A stretch of DNA of 64,000 nt from Bradyrhizobium nanningense. Its GTDB lineage: Bacteria; Pseudomonadota; Alphaproteobacteria; Rhizobiales; Xanthobacteraceae. The position numbers were made by a program, and so were the translations under genes. Numbering within the stretch: the first letter of the stretch is position 1; each line of letters starts with the position of its first letter. The notes under the pieces are model-generated. The model saw only the letters and a program-made list of their open reading frames with translations. It made no database searches and had not been told where the DNA came from. The stretch lies in the NCBI RefSeq assembly GCF_004114535.1, contig NZ_LBJC01000028.1, positions 124,001 through 188,000 of the forward strand. The letters run 5' to 3'. Below, piece after piece: positions 35,226-44,185 of the stretch.

Positions 35226-35662
35226 CTTCCCTCCTCCATCGTCCTGAACGCTTTCTCTCCCGGGATAGTCGCAAGCAACTGGTAGTAGTCGAACTTGTAC
35301 TTCGGCTCCTCCGACGACTTGACGCGGAAGCGATACATGTCGCGGACCAGCCCGCCGCCCTGGCGGATCCGGCCATTCTTCGTGATGAAGTCGTTTACAG
35401 GCATTTCCCGCATCTTGGCGGCGACGGTCGGCCCATCTATTGTGCCGCAGCTTCGACTGCCTCGAGATAGTGCATTACCGCCCATAGGTGCCGGCATGGA
35501 TCATGGTGGGGACTTTCTGGGTCTTCTCGATGAAACGCTTCGACCATGCGCACGTCTCGTCATTGAAATCCCAATAGAACGCCGAACTGAGCATCAGGCC
35601 CTTGGCACTCTGCAATCCAATACCCTTGGGCCTTTGACACCGGACACCACGCTGGATTTCAT
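35201..35662 (-). pseudogene. Decayed branched-chain-type ABC substrate-binding protein
   Basis: ATG at 35662 has a fine GGAGG, but its frame stops after 22 codons. In another frame AKGLMLSSAFYWDFNDETCA continues with WSKRFIEKTQKVPTMIHAGT, the typical C-terminal lobe of LivK-like proteins. After further shifts the end reads AAKMREMPVNDFITKNGRIR, VRDMYRFRVKSSEEPKYKFD and YYQLLATIPGEKAF to the stop at 35201. The signal peptide and N-terminal lobe are missing. An internal deletion plus several indels removed function. It sits between pnbA and its regulator, suggesting a lost nitrobenzoate (or analogue) uptake step. Confidence 0.8.
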
Positions 35663-35890
35663 GATCGGTTCCTCCAAATCCGATACGGAATAATGACGGG
35701 ATTGGTCGGCTGCGGAAGTGAAATTCTTGCAGATTGATCCTGAACCGGCTTCACATGACGATGCTGAGGGTACGACAGTAAAGCTCCTGGAAAATCCGAT
35801 CGGTTGCATCCAACGAACCAGCTGGCTTAACTGCATACGATCCCAATATTCCGCCGAGGCGAACGATCCGCCACACAAAGGGCTCTCAAC

Positions 35891-36868
35891 GTGTCAGTTT
35901 CCTTCAAGACGTTGGACCTGAACCTGCTCAAGGTGTTCGACGCGGTTATGGAGGAGCGCAGCGTGCTGCGGGCCAGCCAGAAAGTCGCTCTGAGCCAGTC
36001 CGCCGTAAGCCACTCGCTTGCGCGACTGCGCGAGATGCTGGAGGACGAGCTGTTCGTCCGCACTGCCGCGGGCATGCAGCCGACGGCGCGCGCGTTGACC
36101 ATGGCCCCAAAGGTTCGTCAAGCGCTACGATCGCTGGAAGCAGCGGTCGAGCTGCCGACCTTCGCTCCGGCGACCTCCACCAAGCCGTTTACGCTCGCCG
36201 CCAACGACTTCACGACGATGGTGCTGGCGCCGCCGCTGCTCAAGATATTGAGCCGCGAGGCTCCTTCGATAGACCTCACCATCAAACCAGTGACGAGGAT
36301 CGATCTTGCCGAGCAAATCGACCTCGCTCGCATCGACGTTGCGATCGGCGTGTTCTCGTCTCCGCCGAGCCGCTTTCGCACGGCTTTCTTGTTCGAATAT
36401 GACGATGTGCTGATCGTCGGTAGAAAGCGCAAGCTCGGGCGGCTGGACAACGAAAAGCTTGCGCGCCTGCCGCTGGTCGTTGTCTCGTTTGGAGGTGAGC
36501 AGGAGGGAGCGATCGGCGGCTACATCTCCGAGCGCGGCCTCGCCAGGCGCTCGGAGATGTACGACCGCGTAGCCCTTGAGCGAGCACTGACCGAGAGCGA
36601 TCGGCCGCCGCGGATCGCGGTCTCATTGCCGCATTTTCTTGCGCTGCCGGCGCTGCTGGTGGATTCAGAACTGGCGGCGATTGTACCCCGTCCACTCGCA
36701 AAGGCGCTCGCGCAAAACCATGCGATTGCGAGCTATGAGCTGCCTTACACGACGACGCCGGTGGAGGTCCGGCTGTTGTGGCATGAGCGTGTCGAAGGCG
36801 AGCCGTCGCATGATTGGCTTCACGAAACCCTCCGGCGCGCGGCCGAGGACCTCAGGCGCGAGCGCTAG
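35891..36868 (+). CDS. LysR-family regulator, divergent from pnb-like genes
   Basis: 325 residues. Winged helix at residues 1-65 (LDLNLLKVFDAVMEERSVLR, ALSQSAVSHSLARLREMLED) and a PBP2-type effector domain. The layout and the LFEYDDVLIVGRKRKLG and LPHFLALPALLVDSELAAIV segments resemble the NodD/NahR/LinR subgroup that binds aromatic acids. The start is GTG at 35891. It points away from the nitroreductase and lyase genes, the classic arrangement for a LysR activator of an aromatic pathway. Probably induced by nitrobenzoate or a related compound (inference). Confidence 0.9.
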   Translation: MSVSFKTLDLNLLKVFDAVMEERSVLRASQKVALSQSAVSHSLARLREMLEDELFVRTAAGMQPTARALTMAPKVRQALRSLEAAVELPTFAPATSTKPFTLAANDFTTMVLAPPLLKILSREAPSIDLTIKPVTRIDLAEQIDLARIDVAIGVFSSPPSRFRTAFLFEYDDVLIVGRKRKLGRLDNEKLARLPLVVVSFGGEQEGAIGGYISERGLARRSEMYDRVALERALTESDRPPRIAVSLPHFLALPALLVDSELAAIVPRPLAKALAQNHAIASYELPYTTTPVEVRLLWHERVEGEPSHDWLHETLRRAAEDLRRER

Positions 36869-37272
36869 AAGATCGCTGCGTCGGTTATCGAGCAGCCACT
36901 GTGCCTGATCTCGACACCCGCCTTCCAGGCGCTCAGACAGCTGGTCGAATGCATTTAGCAAAATCCTCTCGCATTCTTTCTTCGCGGTGAGCGATCCTCA
37001 CCGTGGTCTTGCCCGGCGGGTCATCTGACACGACACTCTCAGAACAGCTCTCGTTAAGTTGTCTTTTTCGCTCCAAGGATTGGGGCGGCTTCAGCCGTTT
37101 CGCCCACCGTGCGCCGTACGTTTCGGCCGCCCTGGCCTTGATCGCCCTCGTCGGGCTACACACCAGGTGGCGCGAGGATCACCGCCTTATGCGGCTCGCC
37201 ACTCATTCGGTTTTGGAATAAGTTGGATCCGGGACGAGGCTCGAACATAACCTAACTTCGCGCGAAGACCAG
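36869..37272. other. Intergenic stretch, nothing supported
   Basis: About 400 bases between two LysR genes on the same strand. Minus frame 36665-36961 has a short stretch LNAFDQLSERLEGGCRDQAQ, not assigned. Confidence 0.45.
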
Positions 37273-38160
37273 ATGACTGATCGACTCCTTGCTCTAACAC
37301 TCTTCGTCCGTGTCGCACATACCGGTAGCTTCTCGCGGGCCGGCAAGGATCTCGGACTTTCGCAACCTTCGGCGTCTCGGCTCATCGCTTCGCTCGAACG
37401 CGAGGTGGGCGCTTCCCTCTTCGCGAGATCTACAAGGGCCGTTGTGCTCACCGAAGCCGGGGCAGACTACCTCGCAAAGGTCGAGCCCGCGCTTGCAATT
37501 CTGGAAGAAGCGACCCAAGCGATTCACGGCAAGGGCGTGCTTCGGGGTGTCCTCCGGATAGGCTTGACGCCTAGCATGGCGATTCGGGAGGTCATACCGC
37601 GACTTCCCGCCTTCATTTCGAAGCACCCCGCACTGCGGATCGATTTGGCAATGGACGACGGTCGCCAGGACCTCATCAGGAGCGCGATCGACGTAGCGAT
37701 CCGGTCCGGAAAGTTGGAGGATTCCTCCGCGACTGTAAGACGGGTAGGATCAAATCCTCTGCTCATCGCCGCCTCGCCGGCCTACCTGAAACGGGCTGGG
37801 TACCCGAAGACGCCGAACGATCTCTCCGGACATCCCGTGTTGATTGGTGTCCCGGGTTCGAATGGCGTCTGTTTTTTCGAGAAGAACGGAAGAACCGTTT
37901 CCACAAAGGTGGAAGCTCCTCTGTCCGGGAACATCAACGAAGCGGCCGTGGCCGGCGGCGTCGCCGGGATCGGGATCGTGGCCTGCAGTCTCTGGGGCTG
38001 TCGCGCCGAGCTTAAGTCGGGCGCGTTAGTGCAGATCCTCACGGATTGGAACATGGGCGCCGCGGACGTCAACGCCATTTTCCCAGCCGGACGCGGAGCG
38101 AAACTCGCGGCGCGAGCGTTCGTTGAACATTTCGCGAAGAACCTCAAGACCAATCCGTGA
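37273..38160 (+). CDS. LysR-family regulator (CrgA-like subgroup)
   Basis: 295 residues. Winged helix at 1-60 (LALTLFVRVAHTGSFSRAGK, GLSQPSASRLIASLEREVGA, FARSTRAVVLTEAGADYL) and a PBP2 domain with GVLRIGLTPSMAIREVIPRL, IDVAIRSGKLEDSSATVRRV and a late GVAGIGIVACSLWG. This is the CrgA/DmlR-type group that often controls the gene next door. The neighbour on the other strand is a cupin gene at 38556-38969, convergent to it. Confidence 0.9.
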   Translation: MTDRLLALTLFVRVAHTGSFSRAGKDLGLSQPSASRLIASLEREVGASLFARSTRAVVLTEAGADYLAKVEPALAILEEATQAIHGKGVLRGVLRIGLTPSMAIREVIPRLPAFISKHPALRIDLAMDDGRQDLIRSAIDVAIRSGKLEDSSATVRRVGSNPLLIAASPAYLKRAGYPKTPNDLSGHPVLIGVPGSNGVCFFEKNGRTVSTKVEAPLSGNINEAAVAGGVAGIGIVACSLWGCRAELKSGALVQILTDWNMGAADVNAIFPAGRGAKLAARAFVEHFAKNLKTNP

Positions 38161-38555
38161 GTCCTGCCGAGCGTCGGCCGGTCGTCGTTCGCACGGCGCG
38201 AATTCGTGGAATGTGCCCAGCATCCGACGAGAGCATGTGGCGCACGCGTTCACTACGACTGCTTCAAAAGTCATCTAAATGCGCTGCGCAGCTCAGCGGC
38301 ACCATTTGCATCGTGCCGAGGGCCGCGCGAGAAGATGATGCGCTCAGGCTCCCAGGACAGCATCGTCTGGACGGGCGCCTCCAATCCATGCCGGTGTCGC
38401 CACGATGAAATTCAGCCATAGATCACAGGACACGCCGCTGAACGGCGGTGCCATTCCGACGATCGGCGAGCGCGTGCAATCAATCATATGGCTCGGTCGC
38501 GAGCGCAAGGCGTCCGGGCCCGCGCGGGCGCACGGTCACGAACGCCGCGCCGTTC
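38161..38555. other. Convergent intergenic region
   Basis: About 395 bases between convergent LysR and cupin genes. No terminator hairpin with T run and no gene seen. Confidence 0.45.
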
Positions 38556-38969
38556 CTAGGGGAACGCCAGGCCGAAAGCGGCCGGATCGGGCTGCTCGCC
38601 GTCCCTTGGGACCAAGAAGCGCTCCAACCCACCTGGCACGAAACTGACCAGCAGGGTCGCTTGGTCGCCAATCACCTCGATCGTATGCGGCACATCGCGG
38701 GGAAGAGCTGCGTAGGCGCCTGGCCCCACCTCGACGCGAGCATCGCCGACCTGCGCGACTAGCTTCCCCTGCACCACGTAGAGCAGTTCGTCCTCGCGCG
38801 TGTGGGTGTGCAGCGGCGGCTCCTCACCGGCCCGTACTGTCCACAGGATAGTGCCATATTCGCCTCCAGACTCGCTGCTCTCCACTTTCAGCTCGATGCT
38901 CGAGCCCCCGCTCAACTTCACCGTCTTGCCGCCCCCGGACGGCGTGAGAACCGGCCTCTTTACTGGCAT
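38556..38969 (-). CDS. Cupin-domain protein
   Basis: 137 residues forming one cupin fold with the metal-site motif PLHTHTREDELLYVVQGKL (three His/Glu ligands) and the second motif GPGAYAALPRDVPHTIEV. AGGAGG precedes the ATG at 38969. It is cytoplasmic. Similar cupins modify or bind flavonoids and other phenolics, but no substrate can be named. A perfect 14-base palindrome lies about 160 bases upstream (39130-39143). Confidence 0.9.
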   Translation of the reverse strand: MPVKRPVLTPSGGGKTVKLSGGSSIELKVESSESGGEYGTILWTVRAGEEPPLHTHTREDELLYVVQGKLVAQVGDARVEVGPGAYAALPRDVPHTIEVIGDQATLLVSFVPGGLERFLVPRDGEQPDPAAFGLAFP

Positions 38970-39299
38970 TTATTGCCTCCTGATTGTGGATCTTGTTAGC
39001 GTGTCGAAGTGGCGGCGTAAGCAATGGCTCGCACACTGCGAACAAGGATGACGGTGCCGCCGCCGCCGGATAAAGGGAAATGCCCAGTGGCTATTTATCC
39101 AATAACCATTTGTCATCGATTTCAATTCAGATGCGATCGCATCGCAGCGGTTTCGCCTTCTGCGGCTGCTGTGGCTAGCTCGCGCATCTTCAATCAGTGC
39201 GTTTGTCCATCACATTCAGATTCTGCCGGGACCTGTCCATACAGTTGACGAAAGTCGCGGAGAAAGCCGCTGCAGCTCCCACAATCGACCGCGCGATCT
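38970..39299. other. Upstream region of cupin gene
   Basis: About 330 bases. Contains the palindrome at 39130-39143; no gene. Confidence 0.5.
39130..39143. promoter_or_regulatory. Perfect 14-base palindrome
   Basis: GATGCGATCGCATC is fully self-complementary and lies upstream of the cupin gene. It could be an operator for a dimeric repressor such as a TetR- or MarR-type protein. Confidence 0.4.
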
Positions 39300-39720
39300 A
39301 CTTAACTTAAATTTTCTCGCGGCGAAGCATGCCGGCTGCACGCTTCATCCAGATTTGACCGAGCGCGGACTGCCGGACTGCTAAGACATCCGTCCCACCA
39401 CTCCCCGAAACCATGCAGATAGCGCTGGTGAGCTGGTTGTTTAGCCCGTTGAAAGCGATCCACTCTGAGCCGATTGGCCGTGCCTGCCACCTGCACAATT
39501 CGGCGGTGCATCGGCTGCGCGTTTATCGTCAAAGCGTGATGTATTCCCGCGAACCCTTCCGAGCCGATCAACCACACCTCAACGAACTCTTGCGTCCCCA
39601 CCTTCGCACCGACCGACACTAGGCCAGTCTCTATGAAATAGACGTGCGCATGCGAACGCCGTAGCGATGAAGAACTCTTTTCGCCAGCGGCACCTCGAAG
39701 CGCGAAACACCTGTCAATCA
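39300..39720 (-). pseudogene. Crp/Fnr-family regulator remnant
   Basis: The middle frame reads HVYFIETGLVSVGAKVGTQE and continues with EVWLIGSEGFAGIHHALTIN and HRRIVQVAGTANRLRVDRF, the cyclic-nucleotide-binding-like domain of the rhizobial Crp/Fnr group. A second frame before it reads EVPLAKRVLHRYGVRMR; a third after it carries a degraded continuation. The helix-turn-helix is not recognisable. Frameshifts make it a pseudogene. Confidence 0.7.
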
Positions 39721-39938
39721 GCGTTCAACCTTGGCTCTGACCGCGCCATGAGGAGATGCGACCTTCCCATCAGTCGCAAGGCCCTCGTGGGCAGGGCCTA
39801 AACCTTAGTGTATTCTTCTCAGCGAAAGGTCTGGTGAGGATCAACCTCCGCGCAATGGCTTGGCCCATCTGTCGGAGGCTACGCTCGGGTATAACGGCCG
39901 ATGTGTTGAGCGGCAAGTGAACTAGGAGGGGTTCATCA
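39721..39938. other. Short intergenic region with repeated element
   Basis: Holds the second copy of the 21-base element (39839-39859) that also precedes the gene at 31490. Confidence 0.5.
39839..39859 (+). promoter_or_regulatory. Short repeated upstream element, copy 2
   Basis: GATCAACCTCCGCGCAATGG (plus C), one base different from 31379-31399, with CTACGCT repeated downstream in the same register. Confidence 0.5.
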
Positions 39939-40211
39939 ATGACAACAATGGGTGCAACCGCATTTTCGGGTTTTGCTCGTAGGACTTCTCAGTTTGTCTC
40001 CGACTTCGCCAGCGTCTTTCACAACCTGATTATGGACGTGCGCGACAGCTACCGACCCGGGCTGCACCGCATTCGTGGCCCCGGCCCGAAATGGCGCGCC
40101 AAGCATCAGTCCTGGCTAAGATTCGATTCTGGATCTGTACCGACGACCCGGCAGCACCAGATGTCTCCGGTGTACGCACGCCGTTGTAACGCCGCTCACT
40201 CCACCCGATAG
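39939..40211 (+). CDS. Small hypothetical protein
   Basis: 90 residues with no recognised domain. A very good ribosome binding site (AGGAGGGG, 9 bases before ATG) supports translation. The first 70 residues are basic and helical (ARRTSQFVSDFASVFHNLIM), the rest low-complexity. It ends 20 bases before the COG3904 gene, so the two form an operon. Confidence 0.6.
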   Translation: MTTMGATAFSGFARRTSQFVSDFASVFHNLIMDVRDSYRPGLHRIRGPGPKWRAKHQSWLRFDSGSVPTTRQHQMSPVYARRCNAAHSTR

Positions 40212-40231
40212 ACAGCCAGGGAGAGGGATAC

Positions 40232-41059
40232 ATGCTCGCTCGCCGAGCGGCCACCCGAGATCGCATGTTGCTCAGCGCCGCCGCCCGTTTCGTCGCATTG
40301 CTCGGCCTGATGGCTATGCTGGGCGCTTCGGCGTACGCCGACGTCGCCCTCGAAGAACGCAAATTGCCGATGAGGTTCAGCTGGGTCACTTGCCAACCGA
40401 ATTGCCGGGGCTGGGTCAGCGCGGTCGGCATCGTCACCGCCGAGACTCCAGGGGACTTCGATGAATTCGCGCGCCGTCATCAGCTCAAGGGCGAAACTGT
40501 CGTGCTGGATTCTAGCGGCGGCTCGGTCAACGACTCGATCGCGCTCGGACGCCGTTTCCGAGAGCTCGGGATGTTGACGACCGTAGGGGTGAGCGTGCTT
40601 ACCCACAGCGCACGCGGCGAGCGCGCCAACGTGTCGCCGGAGGCCTACTGCGAGTCCATGTGTGTTTTTCTGCTATTGTCGGGCAAGTTGCGCTACGTGC
40701 CAGAACAGGCGCACGTCCGCGTACATCAGATCTGGATGGGTGACCGCGCTGACAATGCGCGCGCCGCGAGCTACAGCGCAGAAGATCTCATGACCGTGGA
40801 GCGCGATATCGGACGTCTCGCCAAATACACCTTCGACATGGGTGGCGCGGGTGACCTATTGTCACTGTCGCTAAATGTTCCGCCGTGGGAAGATTTACAC
40901 GAACTGTCCCGGGAGGAATTGCGAGTGACTAATCTCATCACTAACGACAAAGTTGCTCAGCTGGGCAGCCCCAACGCAGCGGTGGTCGAGCTGACGTCCA
41001 AATCGCTACAGGGTCTCTTCGTGAGCATTGCGACAGCGGCGTCCGCTGGGCAAGAGTAG
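40232..41059 (+). CDS. COG3904 periplasmic protein, ClpP/crotonase-like
   Basis: 275 residues. A signal peptide (about 1-36: LLSAAARFVALLGLMAMLGA) makes it periplasmic. The core resembles the ClpP-like fold of COG3904: ETVVLDSSGGSVNDSIALGR (the oxyanion-type SGGS turn), TTVGVSVLTHSARG, then the conserved CESMCVFLLLSGKLRYVPEQ and AHVRVHQIWMG. The Ser in ESMC is at the position where related proteases have their nucleophile; activity is unproven. GGGAGAGGG precedes the ATG. Confidence 0.88.
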   Translation: MLARRAATRDRMLLSAAARFVALLGLMAMLGASAYADVALEERKLPMRFSWVTCQPNCRGWVSAVGIVTAETPGDFDEFARRHQLKGETVVLDSSGGSVNDSIALGRRFRELGMLTTVGVSVLTHSARGERANVSPEAYCESMCVFLLLSGKLRYVPEQAHVRVHQIWMGDRADNARAASYSAEDLMTVERDIGRLAKYTFDMGGAGDLLSLSLNVPPWEDLHELSREELRVTNLITNDKVAQLGSPNAAVVELTSKSLQGLFVSIATAASAGQE

Positions 41060-41138
41060 CGAGTAGTTCTTTCGAAGGTACGCCTCCAGAAATGTCAAAG
41101 GGCGTCGCTGTTTCCTAAGTGTCAGAAACCGTAACGTC

Positions 41139-41470
41139 TTGAGCTACCCTGCGTTTATCCCTCGAAAGCGGCCATTCCATAACCGCTCATTCCGCGAATT
41201 GCCCAAATACAGTCCCTCAACTTCAACTGATAAGCTTTGTGTAGTCTCGCTTCACTTCAACGATTTGCGAGGCACTGCCATCACGTTGCTGTCGGAAGCC
41301 GGCTGCACTCCCCAGGAGATCGCTACCATCACGGGCCATTCGCTAAAGTACGTGAACCATATTCTTGAGAAGCATCTCGGCTCGGAAAGCTATCGAAGAG
41401 TTCGAGACTTCGCCGAGCGCCCAGCTCATGCGCGAACTAAAGGCAGCGGACAGCATGAAGCTTTCCGATG
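41139..41470 (+). pseudogene. Tyrosine recombinase (integrase) C-terminal remnant
   Basis: The frame holds LHFNDLRGTAITLLSEAGCT followed by PQEIATITGHSLKYVNHILE, the H-x-x-R and H-x-x-x box of phage-type integrases, with the catalytic Arg in DLRG and the His in TGHS. The N-terminal part and the catalytic Tyr region are missing or altered (the expected HILEKYL reads HILEKHL). The frame then runs into the decayed Ku gene. An integration event may have carried or broken the adjacent Ku/LigD set. Confidence 0.75.
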
Positions 41471-41498
41471 CACCGACGGTGCCTCGGACATCGACCGC

Positions 41499-42215
41499 CT
41501 AGGCCGACTTCCGCCGTTGGCCCGTGGCGGGCTTCTTCGCCGAGGCTTCCTTCGCCGGCTTCTTGCCGGCGATCGGCATCAGCATCTCCTTTTGACCGGC
41601 CGAGGCCTTGCGAGGTTTCTTGGCAGGCTTTGCCGGCTTCGCCGGCGCGGTCTCCCGACCTACGCTCTGCCGTAACGCCTCCATCAGGTCGACCACGTTT
41701 TCGCCTTTGGGCCGCTCCTTCGGGCGGATGGTTTTGCCGGCGCGCTTCTGGTTGATCAGGTTGACCAGCGCAGTCTCATAGTGATCCTCGAATTTTTCGG
41801 GGTCGAACGTGCCCGTCTTTTGGTTGACGATGTGCCTTGCGAGGTCGAGCATGTCCTTGGTGACTTTGACGTCCTGGATCTCGTCGAAGTACTCCTGCTC
41901 GGAGCGGACCTCGTAGGGGTAGCGCAGCAGTGTACCGACGAGACCCTTCTCCAACGGCTCGAGCGCGATAATGTGCTCGCGCGGTTGGCGAGAACCACGC
42001 GGCCGATCGCCACCTTGTCCATCTCCCGGATGGTCTCCCTGATCACCGCAAAGGCGTCGTGACCGACCTTGCCGTCGGGACGCAGGTAGTACGGACGGAT
42101 CAGTTAGCGCGGGTCGATGTCTGCCTTGTCGACGAACTCGTCAATCTCGATGGTCCGCGTCGACTCCAGCGCCAGCTCCTCGAACTCCTCCTTGGTGACC
42201 TCGGTGGCGTCGAGG
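41499..42215 (-). pseudogene. ku: Ku protein, decayed copy
   Basis: The C-terminal part is well preserved (EKGLVGTLLRYPYEVRSEQE, KDMLDLARHIVNQKTGTFDP, Lys/Ala-rich tail). A frameshift lies near 41990, within ANREHIIALEP. A TAA interrupts IDPR-LIRPYYL near 42105. The start and N-terminal barrel are missing beyond EVTKEE near 42200. Compared with the intact Ku at 47401-48333 it follows the same plan, so it is a dead paralogue. Tail-to-tail with it lies the decayed LigD (42312). Confidence 0.9.
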
Positions 42216-42311
42216 CAACGCAACAAGGATTCGGCGGTTCCGGAACGATTCGAACTGTGCCAATTTGAATCGGCCGTAGCGTGGAGTTAGTCAGTGGCGT
42301 TTCAGCGTAAA

Positions 42312-43202
42312 ATGCCGGCGGCCATCGGCGTCAAAGCGCGTCTCCCTGGCTTCATCGAACCGGCCCTGGCCACTTCGATCGAGAAGGTGCCGTCCTGAGA
42401 GCGCTGGATTCACGAAATCAAGTTCGACGGCTACCGTATTCAGGTCCATCTGGCCAATGAGACGGCGAAGATCTTCACCCGGCGCGGCCACGATTGGACG
42501 CATCGCTTCAAGAAGGTCGCTCATGATGCCTGGCGGATCAAGGCCAACTCGGCGGTGGTGGACGGCGAGATCGTGGTACCGGCTGCCGACGGCACGACCG
42601 ACTTTTCGTCCTACAAAACGAGCTCAAGGGCAAGTCAAAGAGCATCGTGCTTGTAGCGTTCGATCTGCTCTATCTGAACGGCCGCGACATTCGGAAGCTG
42701 CCGCTCTTTCAGCGCAAAGCCGCACTCAAGAAGATCCTAGGCGGCACCGACATCCAGTTCAGCGAAAGCTTCGAGATCGACGGCCGCGAGATGTTCGCGC
42801 ACGCCTGCAAGCTCGGCCTCGAACGCGTCATCTCGAAGGTCCGGGGCAGTACCTACCCGAAAGGATGCACGAATGATTGGGTCAAAAAAACCTGCGTACA
42901 GCGTGAGACGCTGACCATTGCCGGCTTCGCACTCGATGGACGGCATCTACGTCGGCCGGCGCAAGGGCGACGATCTGGTCTATGCCGGCAAAGTCGACCA
43001 CGGCTTCGACAAGGTCTCGGCCGCCGATCTGCAGAAACGGCTTAAACCCCTCATCCGAAAGACCCAACCATACACCAAGCGCATCGGTCACAAGGGCATC
43101 TGCGTCGAACCCAAGCTTCTGGCCGAGATCGAGTATCGCGCGAAGTCGGTCGAGGGAAAGGTTCGCCACCCCTTCTTCCGGGACCTGCGGGAGGACCTTT
43201 GA
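42312..43202 (+). pseudogene. ligD: LigD-type ATP-dependent DNA ligase, decayed
   Basis: The N-terminus MPAAIGVKARLPGFIEPALA is followed by TSIEKVPS and a TGA where a Gly codon is expected, then IHEIKFDGYRIQVHLANETA with the adenylation Lys. Further on, a shift near 42615 leads to SIVLVAFDLLYLNGRDIRKL, and another near 42940 leads to DGIYVGRRKGDDLVYAGKVD. The end KVRHPFFRDLREDL is intact. Only the ligase domain remains; the polymerase and phosphoesterase domains are absent. At least one stop and two frameshifts make it non-functional. Confidence 0.9.
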
Positions 43203-43367
43203 TGGATGCGTTCGATCGCTTCTGGCAGTGGGCGAACAAGGCCCCGAAAGTCCGTTGACGATTCCGGCCGAGCTGCATCAAGCGGTCATGGAGCTCGCTC
43301 CCGAGGACCGAGGGGACGGCACCACGGTGAACCGAGCCGCAGCGCGCGCACCAGACCCCGAACGATG
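43202..43367 (+). pseudogene. Small LigD-associated protein, frameshifted
   Basis: It starts in the LigD stop codon (TGATG overlap). Frame 1 reads MDAFDRFWQWANKAPKVR and stops; a one-base shift gives ESPLTIPAELHQAVMELAPE with a helical end. The two parts together match small rhizobial proteins that follow ligD, recalled as MDxFDRFWxWANKPLDSPLT. Decayed together with the ligase. Confidence 0.55.
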
Positions 43368-43427
43368 ATCGCTTGACGGCAACCCTTTGCCTTCCCTCGG
43401 TGCCGCCGAGCAAGAACTGCCAAGAAA

Positions 43428-44045
43428 CTAACTCCGCGCACGCTGCAGCGCAGCTTCCAATCGCTCCCTCTCCTTATTCCAGCGATCGTCTTCGGTTTGC
43501 GATCTCCTCGCGAGAGCCTCAACCTCGGCCTGGATGGCGGCAGCTCGCTTCGCGTGCTCCTGCTCCGCCTTGTCCAGCGCAGCCTGCGCCTTGTCGACCG
43601 CCTGCTGACGGCGCTCACGTTCTCTCTGCCTGGCGGCCTCCTCCCTCGCCCGTTCACTCTCCCGGCGCCTCTCCTCCCGTTCGTAGGCAAGCGCAGCCTT
43701 CCGCTCGGCCGTCTTGTCGACGAGACGTGAGGAAGGCTTCTTCGCAATTTGGCTCTTCGATTTGCGCGGGGCGTTCGTTGATCTTCTGTCCCCGCCGAGA
43801 TCGGAGGGCAGTTCGGCTTGCTCACTGAAGGATCGGTTGGATCCGACCGGGCGCCTGAGAACGACGCCCGGCTTCTTCATGGCCGCAGCGATGACGTCCG
43901 GATCGTCGCTTTCCTTCGCCGCGCCCTGGTGGAAGAGATTGCTGTTGGCGCCCCAGGCTTCGAGGGCCGCTTTCATGGAAGGAGCGGCGATCGCCAGATC
44001 GAAGAAACCCAGCGAAGTCTGAAAGGTTTTCAGTTTTCTCGCCAT
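43428..44045 (-). CDS. TolA-like coiled-coil protein of the end-joining cluster
   Basis: 205 residues. Residues 1-70 form a small conserved module (ARKLKTFQTSLGFFDLAIAA, MKAALEAWGANSNLF, DDPDVIAAAMKKPGVVLRRP). A linker follows, then residues 110-205 form a highly charged coiled coil (KAALAYEREERRRESERARE and onward). The annotation TolA is only compositional. Divergent from the ligase gene (140-base gap), so likely co-regulated. The conserved module may be a DNA- or Ku-associated domain; that is inference. Confidence 0.75.
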   Translation of the reverse strand: MARKLKTFQTSLGFFDLAIAAPSMKAALEAWGANSNLFHQGAAKESDDPDVIAAAMKKPGVVLRRPVGSNRSFSEQAELPSDLGGDRRSTNAPRKSKSQIAKKPSSRLVDKTAERKAALAYEREERRRESERAREEAARQRERERRQQAVDKAQAALDKAEQEHAKRAAAIQAEVEALARRSQTEDDRWNKERERLEAALQRARS

Positions 44046-44185
44046 CGGTCTGATCCGCCCTCCTTAATCGAGCGTCAACGTCGCATGCCACGGAGCCTGC
44101 GGAACACGACGCGGCCCCGAAGCGTTCCCTAATCCTTGAAGGACGTCCATGCATTTCGCAACGTGCTCTTAAGGATTGGCCTCGA

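Noticed and set aside
41139..41470. An active integrative element at the integrase
   Set aside because: Only the C-terminal part remains, the catalytic Tyr region is altered, and no attachment-site repeats or tRNA gene were found.
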